Below, in pieces: positions 8,318 through 20,245 of a stretch of 64,000 bases of DNA (its first letter is position 1; each line of letters opens with the position of its first letter). This stretch comes from Devosia rhizoryzae (GTDB lineage Bacteria > Pseudomonadota > Alphaproteobacteria > Rhizobiales > Devosiaceae). Where the stretch lies: NCBI RefSeq assembly GCF_016698665.1, contig NZ_CP068046.1:992001-1056000 (forward strand), in the 5' to 3' direction. The position numbers and the translations under genes were made by a program. The notes below the pieces were generated by a model. That model was not told the DNA's origin, searched no databases, and saw nothing but the letters and a program-made list of their open reading frames with translations.

Positions 8318-8749
8318 GTGGCCGATCCGATCATGATTACCCGTACGATCGCCATTGATCCCTCCGAGATCGAAGAAACCTTTGTGCGTAGTTCGGGGCC
8401 GGGTGGACAGAATGTCAACAAGGTCGCGAGCGCCGTGCAGTTGCGCTTCGATCTTTGGAACTCGCCGAACATCCCTGAGCCGATGAAGCGGCGGGTGGCG
8501 GCGCTGGCGGGTAGCCGCATGACCAAGGAGGGGGTGATCGTCATCACCTCCAACTCGCATCGCGACCAGCCGCTGAACCGCGCCGAAGCGCTGGCTCGCC
8601 TGGTGGCCTTGCTCAAGGAAGGGGCTTATCCGCCGAAGCCGCGCATCGCAACGCGGCCGACGCTGGCGTCCAAGCAACGGCGCTTGCTGGGTAAGTCGAT
8701 CCGCTCGGATGTGAAGCGCCATCGCAGCGGGCCGGTGGGCGAAGACTGA
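8318..8749 (+). CDS. arfB: Peptidyl-tRNA hydrolase ArfB (YaeJ)
   Basis: 143 residues from a GTG; an ATG five codons later (8333) is an alternative start. The GGQ motif in SSGPGGQNVNK (about residues 25-35) and the basic C-terminal tail that enters the mRNA channel of stalled ribosomes (KQRRLLGKSIRSDVKRHRSG) are both present. ArfB releases nascent chains from ribosomes stalled without a stop codon. The length matches ArfB rather than the 350-residue release factors. Confidence 0.93.
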   Translation: MADPIMITRTIAIDPSEIEETFVRSSGPGGQNVNKVASAVQLRFDLWNSPNIPEPMKRRVAALAGSRMTKEGVIVITSNSHRDQPLNRAEALARLVALLKEGAYPPKPRIATRPTLASKQRRLLGKSIRSDVKRHRSGPVGED

Positions 8750-8768
8750 TCAAGATACGGGGGCGCCG

Positions 8769-10190
8769 ATGTCGGCTAATAGTTTGAAGTTCGGCACTAG
8801 TGGTTTGCGCGGGCTTTCGGTGGAGCTGCAAGGGCAGGCTGCACGGCGATATACGCGTGCATTCATCGATCACTTGCGCCGTCACGATCTGCTTGGCAGC
8901 GGCACAGTTTTCATCGGGCGTGACTTCCGTCCATCCAGCCCATCGATCGCTCGCGACTGCGCCATGGCCATTGCCGCAGAAGGCTTGCAGCCGGTCGATT
9001 GCGGCACCCTGCCGACTCCGGCTTTGGCGCTGCACGCCATGGCAGCAAGCGGCGCTTCGATCATGGTGACAGGCAGCCATATCCCCGCCGATCGCAACGG
9101 GCTCAAGTTCTATCGTCCGGATGGCGAGATCAGCAAAGACGATGAAGCTGGAATTATCCAGATGCTGCGTGACGACGCGGTCCCTGATCATGCCTTCGAA
9201 ACGCGCGACGAGGCCGATGAAGCGCTGGCGCGGTATGTAAGACGATACGAGGACCTGTTGCCAGAGGGTCAACTGCGTGGGCTCAAGGTCGGGGTCTTCG
9301 AACACTCGACGGTCGCTCGGGATCTTCTTGGCCTAGTGCTCCGCTATTTCGGCGCTGAAACCTTGAGCCTCGGTCGCATCGAAGGGTTCGTGCCGGTGGA
9401 TACCGAAGCTTTTTCGGACGACGTGTTCAATCCCTTGCGGGGGTGGCTTGCGGAGCACAAGCTCGACGCCATCGTTTCGGCAGACGGCGACGGTGACCGT
9501 CCGCTCCTGATGGACGGGAGAGGCGCCTTCGTGCGGGGGGATGTGCTGGGTCTCCTCACCGCCCGCTTCCTGGAAGCGCAGACGGTGGTGACCCCTGTGA
9601 CCTCCAATTCTGGTATCGAGCGCACCGGTTCCTTTGAGCGGGTCGTCCGCACCAGGGTCGGCTCGCCCTATGTGGTCGCCGCCATGTCCGCTCTTGATGA
9701 CGCTGTCGTTGGTTTCGAAGCAAATGGGGGCACGTTTATCGGCAAGAATGTTGCCGCGCGGGGAGCAGTGTTGTCGGAACTGGCGACACGCGACGCCGTG
9801 TTGCCTGTCCTTTGTGTGCTCGGCCTTTCGCAGCGCGAAGGGAAATCTGTCGATGAGGTGGTCGCGGCGCTGCCTTTGCAGCATGCGCTATCGGACCGGT
9901 TGCAGAACACGCCAAGCGATCAAAGCGCGGCCTTTCTTCGCCGGCTAGAACAAGACCGCGCCTATGCCGAACAGGTCTTTGCTCTTTACGGCATAGCCAA
10001 AATGGCCAGCATCGACGGACTGCAGGTTACGACGACACAAGGCGACATGGTGCACTTCCGCGCCTCCGGCAACGCGCCAGAACTGCGTTGTTACGTCGAA
10101 GGTGCGAGTGCGGAGAAAGCAACGGAACTGCTGGCCTGGGGTCTGGCTACTGCCGCACGCGAAGTCTCTTCTACGGCATTCAGTAATTAG
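8769..10190 (+). CDS. Phosphohexomutase (phosphomannomutase/phosphoglucomutase family)
   Basis: 473 residues of the alpha-D-phosphohexomutase family. The N-terminal FGTSGLRG, the phosphoserine loop TGSHIPADRNGLKFY (Ser103), the metal site DGDGDRP (from about Asp239) and a C-terminal sugar-phosphate loop (RASGNAPELRCYVEG) are in the expected order. It probably interconverts mannose-6-P and mannose-1-P for the GDP-mannose used by manC, gmd and fcl in this locus. Glucose or glucosamine substrates cannot be excluded. It begins the exopolysaccharide region, 20 bases after arfB. Confidence 0.85.
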   Translation: MSANSLKFGTSGLRGLSVELQGQAARRYTRAFIDHLRRHDLLGSGTVFIGRDFRPSSPSIARDCAMAIAAEGLQPVDCGTLPTPALALHAMAASGASIMVTGSHIPADRNGLKFYRPDGEISKDDEAGIIQMLRDDAVPDHAFETRDEADEALARYVRRYEDLLPEGQLRGLKVGVFEHSTVARDLLGLVLRYFGAETLSLGRIEGFVPVDTEAFSDDVFNPLRGWLAEHKLDAIVSADGDGDRPLLMDGRGAFVRGDVLGLLTARFLEAQTVVTPVTSNSGIERTGSFERVVRTRVGSPYVVAAMSALDDAVVGFEANGGTFIGKNVAARGAVLSELATRDAVLPVLCVLGLSQREGKSVDEVVAALPLQHALSDRLQNTPSDQSAAFLRRLEQDRAYAEQVFALYGIAKMASIDGLQVTTTQGDMVHFRASGNAPELRCYVEGASAEKATELLAWGLATAAREVSSTAFSN

Positions 10191-10259
10191 TGCCGTCGCC
10201 CTAGGCGATCATCAGTAAACTGCGCCGTTGACGCCGCGAGCTGCTCGTACTTAACTCAG

Positions 10260-10274
10260 TTAAGGAAGTGTTAA
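10260..10274. promoter_or_regulatory. Candidate CtrA box upstream of the ExoY-like gene
   Basis: TTAA at 10260-10263 and 10271-10274 with seven bases between them is an exact CtrA consensus. A third TTAA half-site precedes it at 10251-10254. It lies about 50 bases before the ExoY-like start (10325) in a 134-base gap that has no other feature. It suggests cell-cycle control of exopolysaccharide initiation. Confidence 0.5.
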
Positions 10275-10324
10275 GCTTCTGGCCTGCCGGGCTGGAAGGT
10301 GGCGCAGATTTGACGGGTATAACT

Positions 10325-11058
10325 ATGACGCTGTTCGACTATGCGCTGTTGGTTCCGCCTGCCGGTCTTGGGCGACGCGAGCTCGACACGCCAGATCAAA
10401 GCCACAGCGGATTGCCGCTTCACCCCAATGATGACGTGGTGCTGAGAGCATCCGGTGTCGAGCTTGTTGCCAAGCGGGCAATGGATGTCGTTGGGTCGGC
10501 CGCCAGTCTCGTCGTGCTCCTGCCGCTCCTTATTGCAATCACCGCGGCCATCAAGACGACGAGCCGCGGCCCCGTTCTGCTCCGCCAGAAGCGGGAGGGA
10601 TTGGGTGGCCGGTTGTTCGCGATGTACAAGTTCCGCACGATGTATGATGGCGAGGGCGACATTGCCGGCACGAACCAGGCGACCGGCAGCGACGCGCGCG
10701 TGACCACTATCGGCCGGTTGTTGCGCAGGACTAGCATGGACGAGTTGCCGCAATTGTTGAACGTCCTGCTGGGACAGATGTCGCTGGTGGGACCGCGGCC
10801 GCATGTTCCCAACATGCTGGCCGGTGGGGTGCCCTATGGGGAACTCGTGCCCGATTATGGGAAGCGCCATGTAGCAAAGCCCGGCATGACCGGCTGGCGC
10901 AGGCCAACGGGTTTAGAGGGCCGACGACGGATCGCAACCGCGCCATCGCTCGCGTGCACCACGACCTGGCCTATATCCAGAACTGGAGCCTTGCCCTTGA
11001 TTGCCGGATCATGGTGCGGACGCTGGTCCGGGAACTTACTTTTGCCAGCGGCAGCTGA
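10325..11058 (+). pseudogene. ExoY-type undecaprenyl-phosphate sugar transferase, frameshifted
   Basis: The N-terminal part is a normal polyprenyl-phosphate hexose-1-phosphate transferase: a membrane segment (about residues 45-72), KFRTMYDGEGD, the catalytic Asp-Glu in RTSMDELPQLLNVL and SLVGPRPHVPNM. After KPGMTGW (codon at 10895-10897) the open frame turns into an unrelated Arg-rich tail ending at 11074. One frame over, the sequence continues as the family's true C-terminus (AQANGFRGPTTDRNRAIA through LVRELTFASGS) to a TGA at 11056-11058. The span is 734 bases, one short of a multiple of three, so one base (probably a G in TGGG) is missing at 10897/10898. This is a real mutation or a sequencing error. 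If intact it would start synthesis of the lipid-linked repeat unit. A TTG at 10310 is an alternative start. Confidence 0.85.
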
Positions 11059-13176
11059 TTACCCGAGTTCTTGAGAATAGTAGTGCGCGTAGCGGCGGTG
11101 CCAGGAAGACGCTGCTACTTCCTGCCGGTTGAGGACCGGCACCAGCACGTTCCGATCATCGATCGCGCCATCCAGCGCCAGGAGGGACCTACGGACGTCC
11201 TGCTGGCTGGTCGAGGCCCACTGGACAAGGAAGATCACGGCATCGGCCTTGCGCGCGATGTAAAGGCCATCGACCACCGGACCCAGGGGCGGCGTGTCGA
11301 GGATGACCACGTCGAAAGCACGGGCTGCACCGGCAATCAGCTTGTCGAAATTGCGGCTGGTGACCAGTTGATCCGTGGCGCCAGCGGAGCGATGCGATCC
11401 GAGCAGCACGAGGAGCTTGGTGTCTTCGTCGGTCACCATGGCACTCTTGAGCGCTGCGCCCGGATCATCGGCCGCGAGTGCATCGATGAGGCCCTGCGCG
11501 GGTGCCAGACCAAGATGCTCGTGCAGTCCAGGCCGGCGCAGATCGCAATCGACGAGGAGCGTCTTGCGTCCGGAAAGGGCAAAGGACTGCGCGAGCGCTA
11601 ACGCCGCCGTTGTCTTGCCCTCGCCGGGAACAGTCGACGTAACGGCAATCACCGGCGCGCGGTTTTGTCCCTCGAAGTTCTTCTTGGTGAGCTGATGGTC
11701 GACATTGGTCCGGACTCGGCGAATGGCCTCGGAGAAAGCGGACAACGGAGTTTCGAGGATAAGGTCTGAAACGCTGCCTCGGCTGGGCTGGGTTTTTGCG
11801 CGCGGGATGCTCAGCGCCAGGCTGGTTCTGGACAAAGCCGCCAGCTGCTCGTCGGTGGTGATGCCGCCAATGAAGTTCTCGTAGATAAAGGCGACGCCGA
11901 TCCCAAGGGCCAAGCCCGACAAGGCAGCAAGAATGAGAAATATCCCGGTGTTTGGAAAACTTGGATCAGCGGGGCGCAAAGCCGGGGAAACAACACGGCT
12001 ATCGGGCAGTTGCAGGGTGGCCTCGGCCTGCAGTTGCTGGGAGCGCGCCTGCAGCTGGTCATACTGCTGACGGGCCAGCTCTGCCCGCTGCTGCAGGTCA
12101 TAGATCTCGGTCAGCGTGTCCGAGGAGAGAGCTGATGAAAGGATGGCCAGGCGCAAGTTCCGCGATTGGCTGGCCTCATCTGACTGGATTTCCTGCACGA
12201 GAGCGCGACGGCCATCGATGAGCGCGGTGGCCCGGGACTGAAGCTCACGATCAAGACTTGAGAGTTGGGCAGTTCGGGCCTCTTCGTCCGAGGGTTCTGT
12301 AATTGCAGACAACAAGACCTGACGCTGCGCTTCGAGGCTGGTTAACTCTGGATCAGCCAGGCGGCTGGAGAGTGCTGCGAAGTCTTGTTCGCCTAGCGCC
12401 TTTTGCAGTGCCGTCAGCTCCGACGCCTCATCCGCGCGCCGCTCGCCTAGCCGATCAAGCTCGGCTTTGATTCGGGATAGTTCGGCATTGCCGGTTTGAT
12501 CAATGATGGTTGCCAAGTTCTGGCTGACGTAGCGGTCAAAAGATCCGTCCGAACCGACGACGTCCTGCCGCGCTGTGTCGAGTTGTTCGAGCAGCTTGGT
12601 GCGGGCGTCCATGGTGCTCTGGACTTTGGCGGTGAGCTGCGTATCGATATAGGCAGCAGCCACGGCATTGGCCAAGCTGGCCGCCTGGTCAGGGTCCTCC
12701 GAAGCAACCGAAATGGACAGGAGGTAGGTCGCGCGATGGCGTTGAACGCTCGTCATTCGCGCAAGCTTGGCGAGGGCTTGTTGCGTGACTTGATCCGGAT
12801 CGAGGTCAACCGGTTCACGCAGGCGCAGGAAGCTCAGAAATCTGGCAACGAGGCCGGGCTGGTGGTTGAATTCGGGATTGCCGACGAGACCTTCGCGCTC
12901 GATCACCGTCAGCAGCACATTATCGGAGCGCGCCAGCAGGACCTCGCCCTCGATCCGCGCGTCCGCGGCCGCCACGCTCCCGGTTGAAGATTGCGGGGCC
13001 AAGACGTTCTTATCGGCAGGGTCGACCATGACCAGTGTCGTCGCCGTGTAGATCGGCGTCAGGCTCAACACCACCACCACAGCCGCGGTCAACACGACGA
13101 TGGACAACACGAGGATCAAGCGGAGCTGACGCTGCACGAAGCCAAATGCTCCACGAAGGTCGATATCGCTACCCAT
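11059..13176 (-). CDS. Wzc/ExoP-type polysaccharide co-polymerase with BY-kinase domain
   Basis: 705 residues. The N-terminal Wzz domain is flanked by membrane segments (about 18-40 and 415-438), with a long coiled-coil periplasmic region between them. The cytoplasmic BY-kinase follows: Walker A TVPGEGKTT (about residue 515), Walker A' LLVDCDLRRP (about 543) and Walker B VVILDTPPLGP (about 623). The C-terminal tail RRYAHYYSQELG has a three-tyrosine cluster fit for autophosphorylation. The role is control of chain length and export of the exopolysaccharide. It is transcribed opposite to its neighbours; its stop abuts the restored stop of the ExoY-like gene. It shares an AT-rich 195-base promoter region with gmd. 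Confidence 0.93.
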   Translation of the reverse strand: MGSDIDLRGAFGFVQRQLRLILVLSIVVLTAAVVVVLSLTPIYTATTLVMVDPADKNVLAPQSSTGSVAAADARIEGEVLLARSDNVLLTVIEREGLVGNPEFNHQPGLVARFLSFLRLREPVDLDPDQVTQQALAKLARMTSVQRHRATYLLSISVASEDPDQAASLANAVAAAYIDTQLTAKVQSTMDARTKLLEQLDTARQDVVGSDGSFDRYVSQNLATIIDQTGNAELSRIKAELDRLGERRADEASELTALQKALGEQDFAALSSRLADPELTSLEAQRQVLLSAITEPSDEEARTAQLSSLDRELQSRATALIDGRRALVQEIQSDEASQSRNLRLAILSSALSSDTLTEIYDLQQRAELARQQYDQLQARSQQLQAEATLQLPDSRVVSPALRPADPSFPNTGIFLILAALSGLALGIGVAFIYENFIGGITTDEQLAALSRTSLALSIPRAKTQPSRGSVSDLILETPLSAFSEAIRRVRTNVDHQLTKKNFEGQNRAPVIAVTSTVPGEGKTTAALALAQSFALSGRKTLLVDCDLRRPGLHEHLGLAPAQGLIDALAADDPGAALKSAMVTDEDTKLLVLLGSHRSAGATDQLVTSRNFDKLIAGAARAFDVVILDTPPLGPVVDGLYIARKADAVIFLVQWASTSQQDVRRSLLALDGAIDDRNVLVPVLNRQEVAASSWHRRYAHYYSQELG

Positions 13177-15364
<2,188 letters not shown>

Positions 15365-15368
<4 letters not shown>

Positions 15369-16606
15369 GGATACTGGTGCATGGGCTCAACTATGCGCCG
15401 GAGCAGGTTGGCATTGCCGTTTATACGACTGGCATGGCTGAGGCGCTGGCACGCATGGGTCACGAGGTTCGGGTCGTGTCCGGACAACCTTATTATCCCC
15501 AGTGGCGGGTCATGGCTGGGCACAAACCCTGGGCTTTCTCCCGCTGTACAAGTGCGGGCGTAGAGGTTGTGCGCGTACCGCACTACATTCCGCGACGGCC
15601 CACAGGCGCCCGCCGCGTGCTGCATCATCTAAGCTTTGCAGTGAGCAGTTTCTGGCCCTTGGCTTGGCACGGTCTCGTCTGGCGGCCGGACGTGGTGATT
15701 GCCATTGCGCCATCGTTGATCGGCGCACCGGTGGCGCGGTTGACCGCTGCTTTGGCGGGAGCGCGATCGTGGTTGCACCTTCAGGACTTCGAGCTGGAGG
15801 CAGCAGTTGCGACAGGGGTTCTTCGGACGCGTCGCTGGATCAGCCACTTGGCAAGCCGCTTCGAGCAGGGGGTGCTGCGAAGCTTTGACACGGTCAGTAC
15901 GATCTCGCCGCAGATGTGCAAGAGGCTAATCGCGAAGGGCGTTGCTGCAGAACGGGTGACGGAGTTCCGAAATTGGGCCGATGCGGACGTTCGTCCCTTG
16001 TCCTATTTGCCCAAGGTTCGCGCCGAATGGGAAATTTCGACGCCTCACGTGGCGCTTTACTCGGGCAATATCGCGAACAAACAGGGGATCGAGATCGTCG
16101 TTGAAGCAGCGCGGCTGCTGCGACATCGCCGTGATTTGACTTTTGTGGTGTGTGGGGAGGGACCCAAGAGGGTAGAAATCGAAGCGCTTGCCGGTGGACT
16201 CGAGAATCTCCGGTTTCATGACCTCGTGCGTAAAGAGCGGCTGAACGAACTCCTGGCTTTGGCGAGCGTCCATCTCCTGCCGCAGCGGGCTGAAGCTGCC
16301 GATCTGGTCTTGCCCTCCAAGCTCACGAATATGCTGGCGTCTGGCCGCCCGGTGGTGGCCACGGCGGCGGCGGGTACGGGGTTGGCTCATGAGGTCGAAG
16401 GATGCGGGCTGGTGACGTCACCCGGCGACGCGGCGGCTTTTGCAGCGGCAATCGAGAGGCTCGTCGATGACCGCGCATTGCATTCCGAAATGTCGGCGGC
16501 GGCACGGACCCGGGCCATAACGCGATGGAGCGAGCAAGCCATCCTTGCTGAGTTCGAGACCAGGCTGACCGAGGGCCGACTGGACGCTGCAGAGCTTGTG
16601 CGATGA
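15365..16606 (+). CDS. WcaI-like glycosyltransferase (GT4)
   Basis: 413 residues with GT-B architecture. The N-terminal MRILVHGLNYAPEQVGIAVYT and QPYYPQW and the middle LHLQDFELEAA follow the colanic-acid transferase WcaI closely. The C-terminal half has the GT4 donor-site region (GEGPKRVEIEALAG, LPSKLTNMLASGRPVVATA). It is cytoplasmic or membrane-peripheral and adds a sugar to the lipid-linked repeat. Donor and acceptor cannot be read from sequence. Four-base overlaps at both ends show operon membership. Confidence 0.88.
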
Positions 16607-17916
16607 CGAGCGCCGTGGCCCGCAGGATCGTGCAGGGGACCGTTGCCAACCTGCTCGGAAAGCTCTGGGTGGTGGGTCTGCAGTTGTTGATGCTGCCGGT
16701 GCTGACTTGGTCTTGGGGCGCCGATGGATATGGCTCCTGGCTTATCCTCACCACGATACCGACCTATCTGGCACTCAGCGACGCAGGTCTTGGCACGGTT
16801 GCGGCCGTGGACCTCACCCGTAAGGTCGTGAGCGGCGATGGCGAAGGGGCACTTGAGGTGGTGCAGAGCCTTTGGGCGCTGATGACCACGGTGTCGTTCG
16901 GCTTAGCGCTTCTGCTCTTGGGCGGAAGCGCTGTGGCAGTGCTTCATGGCTGGTTCGTGGGGTCAGGGCTGAGCCCGGAAGCGCTGCTCGCAACGATCTT
17001 CTTCATCACAGCCTACGCGCTCGTCGTTGTGCAGATGCTGGTGCTGAACGTGGTTTATCGGGCAACGAACAAGTACGCGCTTGGAACTCTTCTGATGGAC
17101 ATCGCGACCCCTGTCGAGGGCGTGGTGGTCATGAGTTTCGCCTGGCTGGGGCGGGACATCGCGACTGCGGCGTTCGCGATGCTCACCGTCCGTGCGCTTT
17201 TTGCAGGGCTTTACGTCGTGCGGCTCCGGCAAGCCGAACCGTGGTGTGTTCTTGGGTTCCGCCATGCGCGGTGGTCAACGGTTCGCCGGCTGTTCGGACC
17301 GTCTGCTGCGGCCTTCTCGCTGGTCGGCGCAAATGCCGTTGTTCTGCAGGGCATGGTCTTGGTGCTTGGCGCCAACGGCGGTCCAGTGGTCGCCGGTGCC
17401 TTCGCCGCAAGCCGGATGATCAGCCGCGTTCCCCTGCAGCTCGCCAATCTTCTTAGTCGCGCCAGCGTGCCGGAACTAACCCGGGCGGAGGCGAGCGGTG
17501 ACTGGGTAACGAGCGGCCGGTTGCTGACCCTAAACGTCGCGTCCGCTCTGGCCCTGTGCTTGCCATCTGCTCTCATGCTGTGTGCCTTTGGACCGCAGCT
17601 GCTCCGCTGGATGTCAAACGATGCGCTCGCCGTCGACACCATGGTGTTCGCGTGGCTGGCGGCCAGTGCCGTTGCTGGTGCGCTCTGGACTTCGGCGAGC
17701 AGCCGGCTGGTCGCAAGCAATGAACTGGGCCGGTTTTCCTTCTGGTATCTTGCCGCTTGCCTTGCCGCCACAGGATGGGTGCTCTTTAGCGGCACAGCAG
17801 ATCTCCGGCTTGCCGCCATTGCTCTGCTGGGGGCGGAACTTGTGGGGCTTGCTTCCGTCTCGATAACAGTTTTCGCGCCGCGCTTCGTCGCAGAGCATGA
17901 GGGTTTGCCACGTTGA
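16603..17916 (+). CDS. Wzx-type oligosaccharide flippase
   Basis: 437 residues with about 12 hydrophobic helices and few charged residues outside loops, typical of the MOP-superfamily flippases (PST/Wzx). It would move the undecaprenyl-linked repeat unit across the inner membrane. The N-terminal layout (RIVQGTVANLLGKLWVVGLQLL) fits the family. Wzx proteins are poorly conserved, so substrate cannot be predicted. The start overlaps the WcaI-like stop by four bases. Confidence 0.85.
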   Translation: MTSAVARRIVQGTVANLLGKLWVVGLQLLMLPVLTWSWGADGYGSWLILTTIPTYLALSDAGLGTVAAVDLTRKVVSGDGEGALEVVQSLWALMTTVSFGLALLLLGGSAVAVLHGWFVGSGLSPEALLATIFFITAYALVVVQMLVLNVVYRATNKYALGTLLMDIATPVEGVVVMSFAWLGRDIATAAFAMLTVRALFAGLYVVRLRQAEPWCVLGFRHARWSTVRRLFGPSAAAFSLVGANAVVLQGMVLVLGANGGPVVAGAFAASRMISRVPLQLANLLSRASVPELTRAEASGDWVTSGRLLTLNVASALALCLPSALMLCAFGPQLLRWMSNDALAVDTMVFAWLAASAVAGALWTSASSRLVASNELGRFSFWYLAACLAATGWVLFSGTADLRLAAIALLGAELVGLASVSITVFAPRFVAEHEGLPR

Positions 17917-19076
17917 AAGCGGGGAGCGGTCCAGAGTTTCGAATTGCCGGGCTCGTCGGATTTCTCGATGGCCTGTCGCCGCTTGGCTACCTCGTCAGTT
18001 CAGATCCATTGGCGGTCCAGATCGTCGCGTTGGGCGCCAAGGTGCTGATCGCCTTGTTGTTCATGTCGCGGGCGAAGGTCAGTTCCACCGCTGTGGCAAT
18101 TCTTTCGGTTCTGTTGGCAATGACGCTGATCGGCGCCTCTGTCGATGCCGTCAATGGCCAGTTTTCCGGTGTTTCCACGCTGCGTTACCTCGCTTTCAGC
18201 CTATCGCTGATGTTGACAATCTGCTTCGTCGCGCCTGAGACCGTGAGAGCCTATTGCCGCTACTTGGTCGCCGTGCCGCTGCTCGTTGCAGCATTCCACG
18301 TCGTTCTTGCCCAAGCTGGTGCTTTGCCGAGCAATGGAAGCCGGGTGTTCTATGTCGGAGGAGGGCACCCCAATCTTGGAGGCGAAATATCAGCGGCCGC
18401 AGCACTGGCCGCGGCGGTGGCGTTCACGGCCCGTTGGGCGCTGCCGGTCCTCGCGGTATTTTTCTACAGCGCCATGCTGATGCAGGCCCGTGCCGCCCTG
18501 ATCGTCATTGTCCTGATCGGCGCCGTCGTGGTCGTTCGGGCAATGGTCGAGGGCCTGCCGAAGGGCTGGTTGGCTTTGTTGTTGCTGCAAATGCCGCTGA
18601 TTGCCGTGATCCTGTTGATCTCCAATTGGGATTTCATGGCAAGTGCGCTCGATGCGGTGTTGCTGATCGATGATCCAAGCCGCGGCGTCGCCTCCGGTGC
18701 CACCGGACGTTACGAGCACTGGAAAATGGGCTGGGACCTGTTCTCGCAATCGCCAGTCCTGGGCACCGGTTTATCGGTGTTCGAAACAGGCGAGACCGAG
18801 AGTCCGCACAATGCATTTCTGTTCGGGCTCAGCCAGCATGGATTAGCGTCACTGGGCTTTTGGGCGGTCGTCGGGCGTGCGTTCCTGCGCAGCGCGACGC
18901 GCGATCCGTATTTCGCCGCGACGGCGCTGAGCTTTGCGGTGCTGCTTACGCTCAACGACCGGTTCATCAACCTCAACCAGTACCCATTCTGCTTTTTCGC
19001 ACTGATCCTGATTATGGGCGCGAGCGTCTTAAGAGCGCCGGTTAGTGCGGTGCAGACGAGACTGGTGCAGGCATGA
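17913..19076 (+). CDS. Wzy-type polysaccharide polymerase / O-antigen ligase-like protein
   Basis: 387 residues from a TTG overlapping the flippase stop. There are about ten membrane segments and one long periplasmic loop in the second half, which contains GRYEHWKMGWDLF, GTGLSVFE and ESPHNAFLFGLSQHGL. This HN-containing pattern is typical of the Wzy/WaaL superfamily. Between a flippase and transferases it is best read as the polymerase joining repeat units in the periplasm under control of the Wzc-like protein. Confidence 0.85.
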   Translation: MKAGSGPEFRIAGLVGFLDGLSPLGYLVSSDPLAVQIVALGAKVLIALLFMSRAKVSSTAVAILSVLLAMTLIGASVDAVNGQFSGVSTLRYLAFSLSLMLTICFVAPETVRAYCRYLVAVPLLVAAFHVVLAQAGALPSNGSRVFYVGGGHPNLGGEISAAAALAAAVAFTARWALPVLAVFFYSAMLMQARAALIVIVLIGAVVVVRAMVEGLPKGWLALLLLQMPLIAVILLISNWDFMASALDAVLLIDDPSRGVASGATGRYEHWKMGWDLFSQSPVLGTGLSVFETGETESPHNAFLFGLSQHGLASLGFWAVVGRAFLRSATRDPYFAATALSFAVLLTLNDRFINLNQYPFCFFALILIMGASVLRAPVSAVQTRLVQA

Positions 19077-20197
19077 CGGGTGGGCACGCAGCAGGCGGGT
19101 GGGAGCTCCACCTCTGGCAGCCCGAGCTGTCGCCGCATCTTCTGCCGCTTTACCGCGCGCTTCGGAATCGGAGGGAGGTGCAGTCCGCAACCTTCATCTA
19201 CGATCGGAAGCTGGATGTGGCGCGAGAAAAGCTTGGTTGGAGCGTCGAACTCGAGCCGCAAGACCGGCTGGTTCATCCCCGAAGCGAAAGCCAGGTGGAA
19301 GAGCTGGTAGCCGGTTCGCGTGCCGACAGCGTGCATATCTTCGGCGGCATGCACTGGGTGCCCAGCATCGTTCATGGGCTGCGGATGTGCATTAAGCACA
19401 AGCGGCGCTTCGGGTTGATGCACGAGCCGCGTGTGCTCGAAGGCTGGAAGGGCAAGCTCCGGCTGGCGCATTCCTGGGCGAGCGAGGGCGACCTGCGCAA
19501 ACATGCCGGATTCGTTCTCGCCGTGGGAAGGCATGGGCCGGGGTGGTTCTGGCTGACGGGCTTTCGCAGAGATCGCATCTTTGACTTCGCCTATTTCCTG
19601 CCCGCGCCGGTTGCGCAGCGGCGGTCTCGGGCGGCCGTGCCCCAGATCGGGTTTGTGGGACGGCTCGAACGCGAAAAAGGCTTTCATCTCTTTCTCAGTG
19701 CGACGGAGCACATGAAGACGGTTGCGGATGTGCATGTCTTTGGCGCGGGAACGCTGGCGGCGCTGGCGCGGCAGCGTCTGAATGGACTGGGTGAGTGGGG
19801 ACATTTTCACGGTCCTGTTCCGATGCGCGAAGTGGCGGGGTGGTTGGAGGAGTTGGACGTGCTGGTTCTGCCCTCCATCACCACAAACGATGGGTGGGGT
19901 GCCGTGATCAGCGAGGCTCTCATGGCGGGAACGGCGGTGGTTTGTTCCGATCGCGTTGGCGCCTCGATGTGTATTGCCGAGCCGGGATTGGGCGAGGTCG
20001 TTCGCGGCATGTCGCCGCAAGGGCTGGCGGCAGCGATAGACAAGGTTCTGTCGAGCGACCTTGGCGAAGCGTCGCGGCAACGCCGGCGCGATTGGGCCCT
20101 GCCGCGGCTAAGCCAGGAGGGCGGCGCAGATTATCTGCTGCGCATACTCGATCATGTCTATAGCGGCGGCAGGCGGCCAGAGAGCTTCGTTGCATGA
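19073..20197 (+). CDS. GT4-like glycosyltransferase
   Basis: 374 residues. The C-terminal half shows the GT-B donor-binding fold: GFVGRLEREKGFHLFL, FGAGTLAALARQ, a LPSITTNDGWGAVISEALMAGTAVV segment with the conserved Glu, and a final helical tail. The N-terminal half (ELHLWQPELSPHLLPLYRAL) is divergent, so the acceptor is unknown. The start overlaps the polymerase stop by four bases. One of at least three transferases in the operon. Confidence 0.82.
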   Translation: MTGGHAAGGWELHLWQPELSPHLLPLYRALRNRREVQSATFIYDRKLDVAREKLGWSVELEPQDRLVHPRSESQVEELVAGSRADSVHIFGGMHWVPSIVHGLRMCIKHKRRFGLMHEPRVLEGWKGKLRLAHSWASEGDLRKHAGFVLAVGRHGPGWFWLTGFRRDRIFDFAYFLPAPVAQRRSRAAVPQIGFVGRLEREKGFHLFLSATEHMKTVADVHVFGAGTLAALARQRLNGLGEWGHFHGPVPMREVAGWLEELDVLVLPSITTNDGWGAVISEALMAGTAVVCSDRVGASMCIAEPGLGEVVRGMSPQGLAAAIDKVLSSDLGEASRQRRRDWALPRLSQEGGADYLLRILDHVYSGGRRPESFVA

Positions 20198-20245
20198 TGG
20201 AGCGGGAGACAAGCAGGTGCGCCGCCGAACTAATCGGGCTTTACG

